A stretch of 64,000 bases of DNA. Origin: Phycisphaeraceae bacterium. GTDB taxonomy: Bacteria > Planctomycetota > Phycisphaerae > Phycisphaerales > SM1A02. Below are positions 15,193 through 24,359 of this stretch, piece by piece (positions within the stretch are counted from its first letter, which is position 1; the number at the start of each line of letters is the position of its first letter). The notes beneath the pieces are model-generated. The model did not search any database. It was not told where the DNA came from and worked only from the letters and a program-made list of their open reading frames with translations. Both the position numbers and the translations under genes were made by a program. The stretch is taken from assembly GCA_004213555.1 (NCBI GenBank), contig SHAP01000002.1, positions 124,001-188,000 on the forward strand, read 5' to 3'.

Positions 15193-16307
15193 AATTCTTC
15201 CTTCCGCCATTGATTCGACGCACGGTCCGCGCTCGGTTTTTGGGCAATTTTGTGTTGCTGTTCGGTTTGCTTTTTCTCTTGGCGACCAGCATCGACACAT
15301 TGCTGACCTTTCATGAATACCTCGAGGTGACCTCCGGTGAAGGAATCCAAAGATTCATTCAGGCGTTTGGTTTTGTGATCGATTTCCAACTTCCTCGGCT
15401 CTTCCAGCTTTACGCGTTGCTCTGGTCTCCGGCGGTGGTGGGGGCCGCTGGTTTCACATTTGTTCGAATGCAGCGCCACCGAGAAATTGTGGGTCTGCAG
15501 GCGGCAGGGATTTCCCGTCGTTCCTTGATGCGACCGATTGTCGAAGGAACCCTGATTCTGATTGTCCTCCAAGGGCTGAACCAAGAGTTCATGGTTCCCA
15601 AATTGTCTCCCCTTTTGGCTCGAACCCACGGCGATATTGGCCAAGACGCCATCCGTGCTTTTGCGGTTCCCCCCACTCCAGATGGCTCTGGTCGGCTTTG
15701 GTGTTCGGGGTCTTGTGATCCGGTCCGAGGCAGCATGGCCGATGTCTTGGTGCTCGAGCGAGACGAAACTGGGCGAACAGTTCGACGCATCGAAGCAGCC
15801 ACCGCAACTTGGGATGAGATCGGGCTGTGGCAATTGAACGAAGGATCCGCCATCGATTTGGCCGAGTTGCCACGTCCCCCTCAACCGGTCGCGTCCTTGA
15901 CCACCGACCTGGATCCCATGGTGTTGTTGGCCCGTCACCGGTCACAATTTGCCTCGCTTTTCGGCTGGACCGACATCTCTCGAACGTTGAAGCGTTTGGA
16001 ATCTGGTGGTGACGAAGTCAATTCCGTAGAAGATCGATTCCGCCGTCAGTATTCCGCGCACTTTTCTGCGCTGCTGGCCGGCATCTTGTTGCCCTTCTTG
16101 GCCCTTCCGGCCTTGCTTGGGCCCCGTCCAGATGGTTTGATTCGTGCAGGAACGCGGGCTGTTGCCTTGGGGCTTGGGGGATTCGTGCTCACTTGGGGTT
16201 CGATGTTGGCCGACATTCCTGGATTTTCTCCCGAGATCGCGCCGTACCTCCCCACGCTGTTGCTGTGTCCACTCGCGATTGGTGCTTGGCTGAGTATTCG
16301 CGGCTGA
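15189..16307 (+). CDS. LptF/LptG family permease
   Basis: A 372-residue second member of the YjgP/YjgQ family and partner of the preceding gene. It has an N-terminal membrane segment (FVLLFGLLFLLATSIDTLL), a second pair of helices leading to QRHREIVGLQAAGISRRSLM, which corresponds to the coupling region that contacts the LptB ATPase, a periplasmic beta-rich part, and three C-terminal helices (LLAGILLPFLALPALLG onward). The start overlaps the previous stop as ATGA. The stop TGA directly abuts the stop of the convergent TolC-like gene, forming a TGATCA palindrome. Confidence 0.87.
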   Translation: MKFFLPPLIRRTVRARFLGNFVLLFGLLFLLATSIDTLLTFHEYLEVTSGEGIQRFIQAFGFVIDFQLPRLFQLYALLWSPAVVGAAGFTFVRMQRHREIVGLQAAGISRRSLMRPIVEGTLILIVLQGLNQEFMVPKLSPLLARTHGDIGQDAIRAFAVPPTPDGSGRLWCSGSCDPVRGSMADVLVLERDETGRTVRRIEAATATWDEIGLWQLNEGSAIDLAELPRPPQPVASLTTDLDPMVLLARHRSQFASLFGWTDISRTLKRLESGGDEVNSVEDRFRRQYSAHFSALLAGILLPFLALPALLGPRPDGLIRAGTRAVALGLGGFVLTWGSMLADIPGFSPEIAPYLPTLLLCPLAIGAWLSIRG

Positions 16308-17918
16308 TCAGTCGTTCTGGCCAAAGTCAATGGCGTCTCGACCCAGCAGCCCACCGCAGGCCACGGCAAGATCAACCCGGGCTGTTTCGAGATCGGTCAA
16401 CGCACTGACCATTCGGTTCTGGGCCGCGGCCAAAGCTTCAGCCGCCTCCAGCACTTGTCGACTGGTCACGGTCCCTGCTTCAAACTGTCTTTGCTCTCCA
16501 CCCAAGGCCGCTTCGGTCACTTTGAGTTCTTCACGGGCGGCTTTGATTCGCTCACCAGCGCTCTCGTAGCGGTCGGCCGCATCAAGGACTTCACGCTCGA
16601 TTTGATCCATGATGGACACACCGGACCGGATTTCCCGGAGGCGGGCCAACCTTGCGGATCGAGTCTGGGCTTCCGCGGCAAGATTTCCCAAAGGCATGGT
16701 GGCATTGAAGCCAAGCGACCATTCGCGACCATCGTTGATGGATCGGAAAGCATCTTCAAAACTGCTGCCAATGCTTGATCGGCCCCATCCCGCCACAAAA
16801 TCAACCGCCACGCGTTCATTGTCCTGCGCGCCTTCGAGTCGCTCTTGCAGGTTCGACAAGCGTCCTTGATGTTGTGCGATTTCCGCGCGTTCACTCTTGG
16901 CCATGGTCACCAATGACTCACGGTCCAAGCTTCGGACACTGGGATCTGGAAGGGTGTTTGGCGTCAAACCGCCTTGTTGTCCCAAGGGAAGATCTGGACG
17001 ACGCATCGCAGCCCGCAGTGCTCGTTCGGCGTTGCGATGGTTGACATCGGCATTCAGGAGTGCTTCCTGAGCAGAGCTCAAACCACTCTTGGCCCGAAGC
17101 ACTTCGAGTTCAGCGGAGGCTCCCGCTCGCACCCTGCGTTCAGCACGGGCAATTTGATCTTCGGCCAGTCGGACCCGTTCCTTCGCAACGGCCACGGCTT
17201 CTCCCGTGGCGTACCACGTCCAGTATGCCCGCTCGGCGTTGGCCAACGTGTTGGTGATCGACAACCGTGTGTTCAATACCGTGAGATCCAACTCGGTCTG
17301 GGCGATTCTGATACCTCGCTCAAAATTTTTGACTCCCCGACCTCTGGTCAATGGTGACCGATAGGTCACGTCCAGTTGGGCGGCGTTGTACGAAGCCAAA
17401 CTGAATGCGGCGTTCGTGGAGGACCGGAACCAAGGGAGACGGACATCCAGACTGTCACCCGAACCCAAAGGCATCGTGACGCCCAGCGAAGCGGAACTGT
17501 TGTCATTTTGCGAACCCTGGGTGTCTTGGGCTGCAGGACTGTTGTTGCTGCTTCGATTGAGTGTTGCGGACAATGTGGGGTCCATGATCGCGCGGGCCTC
17601 TTCGAGGGTGGCTTCGGCACTGTCGATGCTGAGCAGCTCCACTTGAATGTTGAGGTTGTTCTGGAGTGCCGAAGCCCGCACGCTTCCCAGGTCCAATTCA
17701 ACTGCAGAACCGTTGGTTGGTTCGGTGCGGGATTGGTCCGTCGAATCTTTTTGAACGTCAGGATTGGTTGTTGATGCTTGTGTGGGCAAGTCCACCGCTG
17801 GAATCAGCGCTGGGACGGGCCGGGAGGCGGTCAGGGACGTTGTTTGTTGGCAGCCTGTGACAAGCCACGATGCGAAGCAGACACAAGGCCAAATGAAAAG
17901 CTTGTTTGGTTTATTCAT
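16308..17918 (-). CDS. TolC-family outer membrane efflux lipoprotein
   Basis: A 536-residue outer membrane factor. The signal peptide ends in a lipobox (ASWLVTGC), so the mature protein should be lipid-anchored like the NodT/CusC branch. Two long helical repeats of the TolC type follow, for example IRIAQTELDLTVLNTRLSITN, SAQEALLNADVNHRNAERALR and a second copy ending in LEAAEALAAAQNRMVSALTDLETARVDLA. It is the last gene of the minus-strand cluster adaptor - ATPase - permease - outer membrane factor, and overlaps the permease gene by 8 bases from the ATG at 17918. It should form the outer-membrane duct of a MacAB-like pump. Confidence 0.9.
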   Translation of the reverse strand: MNKPNKLFIWPCVCFASWLVTGCQQTTSLTASRPVPALIPAVDLPTQASTTNPDVQKDSTDQSRTEPTNGSAVELDLGSVRASALQNNLNIQVELLSIDSAEATLEEARAIMDPTLSATLNRSSNNSPAAQDTQGSQNDNSSASLGVTMPLGSGDSLDVRLPWFRSSTNAAFSLASYNAAQLDVTYRSPLTRGRGVKNFERGIRIAQTELDLTVLNTRLSITNTLANAERAYWTWYATGEAVAVAKERVRLAEDQIARAERRVRAGASAELEVLRAKSGLSSAQEALLNADVNHRNAERALRAAMRRPDLPLGQQGGLTPNTLPDPSVRSLDRESLVTMAKSERAEIAQHQGRLSNLQERLEGAQDNERVAVDFVAGWGRSSIGSSFEDAFRSINDGREWSLGFNATMPLGNLAAEAQTRSARLARLREIRSGVSIMDQIEREVLDAADRYESAGERIKAAREELKVTEAALGGEQRQFEAGTVTSRQVLEAAEALAAAQNRMVSALTDLETARVDLAVACGGLLGRDAIDFGQND

Positions 17919-19152
17919 GACGCAGAGCCTCAATGGGGTCCAATCGGGCCGCTTTCATTGCGGGGAAGAAGCCAAAAATCACACCAGTGCCAGCGCTGAA
18001 TGCGACAGCCAAGGCAACGGCCCAAGACGGAATTCTGGCCGATTGAAGTCCTTGCTCCGGAATGGTGAGCAGGAAGGCCAGTCCTTGACCCAAGACCAAG
18101 CCAATCAATCCCCCAAGCAGGGACAGCACCACGGCTTCTAGAAGGAACTGCAGCATGATCGCTGATGGGGTCGCTCCGACCGCTTTTCGAAGTCCGATTT
18201 CTCTGGTTCGTTCGCTCACCGACACCAGCATGATGTTCATGATGCCAATCCCACCCACCAACAAACTGATGGCCACGATTCCAGCCGCGATGGCGGTGAT
18301 GCCAGTGGCCAGTTTGCCGAATTGCTCAATGTATTGATCAATGGCTTCGATGCGGAAGGTGTCTGGATCATCCGGTCCCAACTGCCGCATCGAGCGCATC
18401 ACATAACGGACCTCGGCGGTGGCTTCGTCAACCAAATCCGGGGACTTGACTTGGCCAGTGACGTAGAAAAAAGACCAAGGACTTTGCATTCTGCGGGCCG
18501 TAGAAAAAGGCACCCAGATTTCAGTTTGCTCTGGCTGGAAACTCATCATCCCTGTGCGGTTGGTTTCGATCACCCCGACAATCAAAAAGCGACGACCTTT
18601 GACCATGATGATGGAGCCCACCGGATCGGGCGGAAGTTCGAGCTCTGTGATGGCATCGTCGTTGACAATGGCCACCGGCTTGGCATCGATTTCGTCGGCC
18701 TCAACAAATGGACGACCCATGATGACGGGGCGGTTCTCGATGTCATGCCAAGTGGGCCAAATGCCAACCACATTGATGTTGGGGACCTCTTTTCGGCCAT
18801 GAATCACCGTGGCTCGGAAGTCTGTGTTTGGAGAGAACTGTTCAAAAGATGGACAGTTTTCCACGAGCCCTTCGAGTTCGCGTTCTTTCAGTTTGATCTC
18901 TCGCCAGGGGTAACGGTTCTGACCGGCCCGATCTGGTTGATCAGGAAAGATGAACATCTTGCTCGCCCCGAAAGATTCGAATTCACTGAGAACTTGATCT
19001 TTGAGACCGGTCAGGGCAGCGATCACGGTGGACACCGAAGCCACACCAATCATGATGCCCAAGGTGGTCAGAAATGAGCGGAGTTTGTGCGCTCGGATCT
19101 GGCGGATTGCCAAAAGGATGGTTTGGAATATGAACCGGGGTGAAGGATTCAT
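17911..19152 (-). CDS. MacB-like ABC transporter permease
   Basis: A 413-residue FtsX/MacB-type permease. One N-terminal membrane helix (LRSFLTTLGIMIGVASVSTVIAAL), a large periplasmic MacB core domain (residues 60-280), then three C-terminal helices with the SVSERTREIGLRKAVGATP coupling motif between them. In MacB the ATPase is fused to the permease; here it is a separate gene directly upstream, with a 4-base overlap. Such mechanotransmission transporters drive substrates already in the periplasm through a TolC channel. The substrate cannot be inferred. Confidence 0.92.
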   Translation of the reverse strand: MNPSPRFIFQTILLAIRQIRAHKLRSFLTTLGIMIGVASVSTVIAALTGLKDQVLSEFESFGASKMFIFPDQPDRAGQNRYPWREIKLKERELEGLVENCPSFEQFSPNTDFRATVIHGRKEVPNINVVGIWPTWHDIENRPVIMGRPFVEADEIDAKPVAIVNDDAITELELPPDPVGSIIMVKGRRFLIVGVIETNRTGMMSFQPEQTEIWVPFSTARRMQSPWSFFYVTGQVKSPDLVDEATAEVRYVMRSMRQLGPDDPDTFRIEAIDQYIEQFGKLATGITAIAAGIVAISLLVGGIGIMNIMLVSVSERTREIGLRKAVGATPSAIMLQFLLEAVVLSLLGGLIGLVLGQGLAFLLTIPEQGLQSARIPSWAVALAVAFSAGTGVIFGFFPAMKAARLDPIEALRHE

Positions 19153-19835
19153 CGTCGCGGCTCCACGGATCTATCTGACTCGATCAATCCGTCGCGGAGT
19201 CGCACGACACGTGTGCACCATTCGGCGATCTCGGGTTCGTGGGTGACGATGACCACCGTTCGCCCTTCGTCGTGAAGGTCTACGAAAAGCCGCATGATTT
19301 CTTCGGTGGTTTTGGTGTCAAGGTTGCCAGTCGGCTCGTCGGCAAGAAGGAGAGCCGGATCGGTCAACAGGGCTCGGGCCACCGCCACCCGTTGCTTTTG
19401 ACCGCCCGAGAGTTGGTTCGGTCGGTGATCCATGCGGTCCGCAAGACCTACCCGTTCTAGGGCTCGGACCGCCCGAGCACGCCGGTCCCCAGGTTGGTCG
19501 GCGTACAACAAAGGAAGCTCAACGTTGGCCAAGGCTGGGGTTCGGGGGAGCAGTTCAAAAGATTGGAACACGAAGCCAATTTTTTCGTTGCGAACTCTGG
19601 CCAACTCTTTTTCGTCCATGCCAGAAACGAACTTCCCGTCGAGTTCGTAGGTCCCGGAGGTGGGACGATCCAAGCACCCCAAGATATTCATGAGCGTGCT
19701 TTTTCCGGATCCGGAAGATCCCATGATGGCCACCATCTCGCCGCGTTCGATGGACAGGTCCACCCCGTCCAAAGCGTGGATGGTTTCAATGCCGACCGTA
19801 AATTCGCGACGCAGGTTCGTGACCCGAATGATCAC
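19149..19835 (-). CDS. MacB/LolD-like ABC transporter ATP-binding protein
   Basis: A 228-residue ATPase with Walker A GSSGSGKST, Q-loop FVFQSFELLPRTPAL, signature LSGGQKQRVAVARAL, Walker B LLLADEPTGNLD and the H-loop VIVTHE. The sequence is typical of the LolD/MacB/FtsE group, which pairs with FtsX-like permeases. Its start overlaps the adaptor stop by 4 bases and its stop overlaps the permease start by 4 bases, showing a tightly coupled operon. Confidence 0.94.
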   Translation of the reverse strand: MIIRVTNLRREFTVGIETIHALDGVDLSIERGEMVAIMGSSGSGKSTLMNILGCLDRPTSGTYELDGKFVSGMDEKELARVRNEKIGFVFQSFELLPRTPALANVELPLLYADQPGDRRARAVRALERVGLADRMDHRPNQLSGGQKQRVAVARALLTDPALLLADEPTGNLDTKTTEEIMRLFVDLHDEGRTVVIVTHEPEIAEWCTRVVRLRDGLIESDRSVEPRR

Positions 19836-21157
19836 CAGAAGCGTCCCCGGCGACCAGGGGGCCCTTTGCGTGTTGCGGCTTGGGACTCGGGACGCCCCAA
19901 TGCCTCGGTGGAAATCACCACCTTGTCGCCGTCTTTCAGAATTTCCAAGAGTTTGTACGGGCCCGTAATCACCCGTGCACCAGGCTCAACACCAGACTCC
20001 ACAATCCTATGGGTGAGATCGGAGGGGCCGGGTCGTACCGCGACAGCCTTGGCAAGGCCATTTTGCTCGACAAAGACCACCGGACAACGTTTCTTCTTTT
20101 CGTCGACTTCGGGGGCGTCGTGCAGGGATTTGGGCAACTCATCCAGTGGTTTGGTCAGAACGGCTTGATAGGGGACCTTGACGCCTCGGTGGGCGGCGAT
20201 CTCGATTTCGGTGTTCGAAAGCAAACCCGAACGCAGGCGTCGGCCTTGAAGTTCCAATTCAATTTCCGTCAAGAAGATGTTGTTGCCATCGTCCGCTCGG
20301 GTTCGTTCCAAAGCCACTTGGGTCACGGTGCCAACGAAGTCTTCGTCTTCGTACGCGTTGACAAAGACTTTCGCAGGCTTTTCTTCGCTGACTTTGGAAA
20401 CGTCGCTCTCCGGAACCTCGGCTTTCATCATCATGCGGTTGAGGTCAGCCACTTTGAGCATGATGGTTCCCGGATTGTTCACTGAACCAGTCACCACTTC
20501 TCCTGGTTCGATGGCCACCATGATGATCGTGCCCTCCATTGGGGCGGTGACGCGTGTGTTGTCGATCAGGGCTTCCAATCTTCCGACGTCAGCATCCGCA
20601 CTGACCAAGTTGGTCTCCGCACTCGAAACCGCAATGAGGGCCGTGTCGACCGAGGTCTTGGCGTTGGCAAAACTGCTTTCGGCCTGTTCGAGTTCACGTT
20701 CACTGACATCGCCAGATTCAAACAGGGCCCGAACCCGTTCGACCTCTCTCTGGGAAAATTCCAAATCGCGTCGGCGGGCTTCGAGACCGGTTTCCTCTCG
20801 GTTCAACCCGTATTGCGTCCCCTCACGTCGTGCCTGGGCGGCCTTCAAGTCGGCTTGCAACTCCCGATCATCCAACCGAACCAACAGTTGCCCCTCGGTC
20901 ACGGCATCTCCTTCGTCGATGAGGACTTCGATGACCTTGGCGGAGACCTCCGCGGAGAGGGCCACTTGGAGAACCGGTTCGATCCACCCCGGAGCCGAGA
21001 CAGACTCCACCAGATCACCTTCCTCGGCCACTTCCACCCGCACTTCGGTGGTGTTGTTGGTATTGCCCAATCTGGAAATACCAAGCTGTTCGCCGAAGAA
21101 CAGAGCGCTGAGACCGGCAAGAACGACCAAAAAGATGGCAATGATGGCAAGTCGCAT
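19832..21157 (-). CDS. MacA-like periplasmic adaptor subunit
   Basis: A 441-residue membrane fusion protein that links an inner-membrane ABC pump to the outer-membrane factor. It has an N-terminal membrane anchor (LAIIAIFLVVLAGLSALFF), a first lipoyl half (SAPGWIEPVLQVALSAEVSAKV), a helical hairpin from about residue 105 to 185, the second lipoyl half (ITAPMEGT-like VTAPMEGTIIMV), and beta-barrel and membrane-proximal domains. The ATG at 21157 is preferred to a GTG at 21166, because that GTG lies inside a strong Shine-Dalgarno sequence. It is the first gene of the efflux operon and diverges from sucC across 106 bases. Confidence 0.9.
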   Translation of the reverse strand: MRLAIIAIFLVVLAGLSALFFGEQLGISRLGNTNNTTEVRVEVAEEGDLVESVSAPGWIEPVLQVALSAEVSAKVIEVLIDEGDAVTEGQLLVRLDDRELQADLKAAQARREGTQYGLNREETGLEARRRDLEFSQREVERVRALFESGDVSERELEQAESSFANAKTSVDTALIAVSSAETNLVSADADVGRLEALIDNTRVTAPMEGTIIMVAIEPGEVVTGSVNNPGTIMLKVADLNRMMMKAEVPESDVSKVSEEKPAKVFVNAYEDEDFVGTVTQVALERTRADDGNNIFLTEIELELQGRRLRSGLLSNTEIEIAAHRGVKVPYQAVLTKPLDELPKSLHDAPEVDEKKKRCPVVFVEQNGLAKAVAVRPGPSDLTHRIVESGVEPGARVITGPYKLLEILKDGDKVVISTEALGRPESQAATRKGPPGRRGRFW

Positions 21158-21162
21158 GGGTA

Positions 21163-21170
21163 TCACCTCC
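21163..21170 (-). promoter_or_regulatory. Strong ribosome-binding site that sets the adaptor gene start
   Basis: The minus strand reads GGAGGTGA, close to a full match to the 16S rRNA tail, 5 bases upstream of the ATG at 21157. A GTG inside this element is in frame and could be mistaken for the start codon. Confidence 0.75.
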
Positions 21171-21263
21171 GCAAAAGGTCAATCGTACGCCAATGGAGGC
21201 CTCCTGGATCAGTTCATTGCCTTCTTCTCTCGATAGAATCTCGATCCACACCAGGAGCACCAC

Positions 21264-22460
21264 ATGAAGGTTCATGAGCATCAAGCCCGCGACATCCTCT
21301 CCGAAGCCGGAGTTCCCGTGCCGGAGGGGGCCGTGGCCACGACCGTTGAAGAGGCGGTTTCAGCCGCCCAAGCGGTGTTCGCCGCCGGAGGGCCATTGGT
21401 CGTCATCAAGGCCCAAGTGCACGCGGGAGGCCGCGGCAAAGCGGGCTTCGTCAAGTTGGTGAAAACCACAGACGAGGCTCAAGAGGCCGCCAACTTCATG
21501 CTGAGCAATCGGATGGTTTCTCCCCAAACCGGAGCGGAAGGGCTTGAGGTTAAAAAACTCTTGGTGGCCGAGGCGGTTGATATCGTCAAGGAGTATTACC
21601 TGGCGGTCACCCACGACCGGGCTCGACGTTGCGAGGTGCTTATCGCTTCGGCCGAAGGTGGTGTGGAAATTGAGCAGGTGGCCGAAGACAACCCCGACGC
21701 CATTCTGAAGCATCCCATTGATCCACTGCGTGGCTTGGAAGGCCACGAGGCACGAACCTTGGCTTTCAAGCTTGGGTTCCAGGGCAAACAGGTCAACCAA
21801 GCCGCGGCCATCATGTCAAGGTTGGTGAAGTGCTTCCGTGAGCGAGATTGCAGCTTGGCTGAAATTAACCCTCTGGTTGTTACCCCGTCCTGCGAAAACC
21901 ACCCTGATGGCCAGGTGCTTGCCATCGATGCCAAGTTCAACTTTGATGACAATGCACTCTTCCGCCAAAAGGCGATCGCGGCCATGTTTGATCCAACCGA
22001 AGAAGATCCGGCGGAAATCAGAGCCAGTGAGTTCGGGTTGTCCTACGTCAGTTTGGACGGAAACATCGGGTGCCTCGTGAACGGGGCAGGCTTGGCCATG
22101 GGCACCATGGACATCATTGCCCTCCATGGTGGCATGCCAGCCAACTTCCTGGATGTTGGAGGAAGCGCAACCGAGGAAGCTGTGGCCGAAGCATTCCGCA
22201 TCATTCTTTCTGACAACAAGGTGCAAGGCGTGCTGGTCAATATTTTTGGCGGAATCATGCAGTGCGACAAAATTGCCCGTGCCATTGTGGCGGCGGCCGG
22301 CGAAGTTGGATTTGGTGTGCCGCTGGTGGTCCGACTTGAAGGGACCAACGTGGGAGCGGCTCGCGAGGTGCTCGAGGCAGCCAAAGCAGATATTCCAAAC
22401 ATGCAAGTGGCCACCGATCTCGAGGATGCTGCCGCCAAAGTGTGCGCGGCGGTGGCCTGA
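21264..22460 (+). CDS. sucC: Succinyl-CoA synthetase beta subunit
   Basis: A 398-residue ADP/GDP-forming succinate-CoA ligase beta chain. It opens with [20 protein letters not shown], has the ATP-grasp fold with [19 protein letters not shown], the EINPLVV metal and nucleotide site, and the CoA-ligase half with [28 protein letters not shown] and [11 protein letters not shown]. An AGGAG lies before the ATG. In most bacteria sucD follows directly; here a HAD phosphatase gene follows instead, 4 bases after the stop, so the alpha subunit must be encoded elsewhere. The enzyme works in the TCA cycle with fumarase, encoded 8 kb away. Confidence 0.94.
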   Translation: MKVHEHQARDILSEAGVPVPEGAVATTVEEAVSAAQAVFAAGGPLVVIKAQVHAGGRGKAGFVKLVKTTDEAQEAANFMLSNRMVSPQTGAEGLEVKKLLVAEAVDIVKEYYLAVTHDRARRCEVLIASAEGGVEIEQVAEDNPDAILKHPIDPLRGLEGHEARTLAFKLGFQGKQVNQAAAIMSRLVKCFRERDCSLAEINPLVVTPSCENHPDGQVLAIDAKFNFDDNALFRQKAIAAMFDPTEEDPAEIRASEFGLSYVSLDGNIGCLVNGAGLAMGTMDIIALHGGMPANFLDVGGSATEEAVAEAFRIILSDNKVQGVLVNIFGGIMQCDKIARAIVAAAGEVGFGVPLVVRLEGTNVGAAREVLEAAKADIPNMQVATDLEDAAAKVCAAVA

Positions 22461-22464
22461 AGCG

Positions 22465-23151
22465 GTGCTGGTTCTTCTCGACATTGATGGCACTCTTCTG
22501 CGGACGCATGGTCTGGGGCTGGAGGCCATGGCAGCGGCGGGGGCAGAAGTTTTTGGCCGCCCCTTCCCCACCGAGAAGGTTGACACCTCGGGGCGGCTGG
22601 ATCATTTGATTTTCCGCGAAGTGTGCGCCGTTGCTGGATTCCCAGACGACGAGGAACACATGGCTCGATTTCGGACCATGTACGTTCGTGAGATGCACGC
22701 TCGGTTGAAAGCCGAACCAGAGCGTTTGGTCACCCTGCCTGGCACGCTGGCTTTGGTCGACCTCTTGCATGACGATCCGAACGTTGAAGTTGGGGTGTTG
22801 ACGGGCAATTGGGAAGAGACTGGCGTGGCGAAAATGGAGCAAGCTGGATTCGACACCAGTCGAATTACGGTTCGCAGCTGGGGGGACTCTGGATTGCATC
22901 GCCGTGATCTGGTGCCCCACGCCATGAAGCAGGCCCATGCCAAACTTCCTGATCTCGTTCCGTCCCAAGTGGTGGTCCTCGGGGACACTCCGAAAGATAT
23001 TGATTGCGCTCACCACCATGGGTGCCGCTGTCTTGCCACAGCCACGGGCGCTTTCACGGTTGAAGAATTGTCTGAGGCCGACTTGGTGTTTGGTGATCTG
23101 GCCGAATCCGAGACCGTCTACTCGTCCATTCTCGAGTTGGCAGGCATGTGA
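22465..23151 (+). CDS. HAD superfamily phosphatase
   Basis: A 228-residue haloacid dehalogenase-type hydrolase similar to phosphoglycolate phosphatases. Motif I is [11 protein letters not shown], motif II is in [11 protein letters not shown], and motif IV is [14 protein letters not shown] helical cap domain lies between motifs I and II (residues 15-85). The Asp nucleophile and acid are both present. The GTG start is 4 bases after the sucC stop, and its TGA overlaps the GTG of the next gene (GTGA), so all three genes are probably one transcript. The substrate is unknown. Confidence 0.85.
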   Translation: MLVLLDIDGTLLRTHGLGLEAMAAAGAEVFGRPFPTEKVDTSGRLDHLIFREVCAVAGFPDDEEHMARFRTMYVREMHARLKAEPERLVTLPGTLALVDLLHDDPNVEVGVLTGNWEETGVAKMEQAGFDTSRITVRSWGDSGLHRRDLVPHAMKQAHAKLPDLVPSQVVVLGDTPKDIDCAHHHGCRCLATATGAFTVEELSEADLVFGDLAESETVYSSILELAGM

Positions 23152-24305
23152 GATACCCCGCCCCAGACCGCATTCGTGGCTTGGCGTTGCTGGGCATTTT
23201 GGTGGTGAACATCGGATTCATGGTGGGACCGATCGGGCTGGTGCTGGATCCGCCAGCGGCCCAGTCTGATCTTGCCGAGCGGACCGGCTGGTGGCTGGTT
23301 CGACTCGGATTCGAAAGCAAATTCATGGCTTTGTTTGCGTTGTTGTTTGGCGCGTCGGTCATGCTTGCCGGCGGGGATCCCAAACGCCATGAAGCCCGAA
23401 TGCTCAGGCTGTTCCCCATCGGTGTGTTGCATGGATTGCTGTTGTTTTTTGGCGATATTTTGCATGCCTACGCGGTCTGGGGTTTTCCCTTGGCTCGGCT
23501 ACGCGGGGTGCCTGGAAAGTGGTTGTTGTTCTGTGGCAGCATCGCATTTTGTTGGTACCTCGCCGTCACCACCGCCGTGCACAGTTTCGAAGTGGCGGAA
23601 TCTCCCTTTCCGAATACCGGCTCCCCGTGGTGGCGTTTGGCGATGGCCTCCGCCGATCCGGGGGATCCTGCATTCATTGCTCTTGAGACCGAAGTGGTCC
23701 AAGCGGGACCATCGGTTGATTCGACCTTGTATCGAATGGTGGTGTTCACCTACGTTGGCATCAAAGGGGTTTTTCAAACCGGTTGGCGTGTGTTCGCTTT
23801 GTTCCTTCTTGGTTTGTGGCTGACCCGACGAAGGTTGTGGGACACACCCAATCGATTCCGACTTCTTTGCTGGGGCATTCCCATTGGGTTGCTGCTTGAG
23901 ACCGCGGCGATTTATGGCATGAGTTTGGGGAAGCCCTATGGCATGGCGACCACCGTGGCCCATGAGTTGGGATCGGTCCTCTTGGCGCTGGGACTTTTTG
24001 TGGGTTTGGCCCACTGGCGGGGGGAAGGCGGCTGGTTGACAAGGCATGTTCAAGCCGCCGGCCGCATGGCTTTGACGGTGTATCTGCTGCAATCTTGTGT
24101 GATGTTCGCCCTCGCGCACAGCGGGTACTGGGGTGCGATCGATCGAGCGGCCGCTTTGGGTGTTGCGGTAGTGACTTGGGTGGGTTGTATCTTTTTTTGC
24201 GAACGGTGGTTGCGGCGCTTTCCCACTGGACCCGTGGAACACCTCTGGCGAAGTTGGGCTGACGGCACTTGTGGACAACATGCCACCGCCACCAAAGATC
24301 CCTGA
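23148..24305 (+). CDS. DUF418 family membrane protein
   Basis: A 385-residue polytopic protein with about 8-10 membrane helices. The N-terminal DRIRGLALLGILVVNIGFM and the LFALLFGASVML segment are typical of YeiB-like proteins, and the C-terminal DUF418 part (QAAGRMALTVYLLQS, then a GP-x-E-x-LWR ending as GPVEHLWRSW) is clear. The biochemical role of the family is not established; distant similarity to acyltransferase-3 and heparan acetyltransferase membrane proteins has been noted. The GTG start overlaps the HAD gene stop by 4 bases. Confidence 0.85.
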   Translation: MRYPAPDRIRGLALLGILVVNIGFMVGPIGLVLDPPAAQSDLAERTGWWLVRLGFESKFMALFALLFGASVMLAGGDPKRHEARMLRLFPIGVLHGLLLFFGDILHAYAVWGFPLARLRGVPGKWLLFCGSIAFCWYLAVTTAVHSFEVAESPFPNTGSPWWRLAMASADPGDPAFIALETEVVQAGPSVDSTLYRMVVFTYVGIKGVFQTGWRVFALFLLGLWLTRRRLWDTPNRFRLLCWGIPIGLLLETAAIYGMSLGKPYGMATTVAHELGSVLLALGLFVGLAHWRGEGGWLTRHVQAAGRMALTVYLLQSCVMFALAHSGYWGAIDRAAALGVAVVTWVGCIFFCERWLRRFPTGPVEHLWRSWADGTCGQHATATKDP

Positions 24306-24359
24306 TCAACATACGGTTTGAAATATCTCGCAGGACGCGAGTCAGGAGCAGACCTCAGC

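Noticed and set aside
21158-21166. GTG start for the MacA-like adaptor at 21166
   Set aside because: The GTG is part of the GGAGGTGA ribosome-binding site; the following ATG at 21157 is the likely start.
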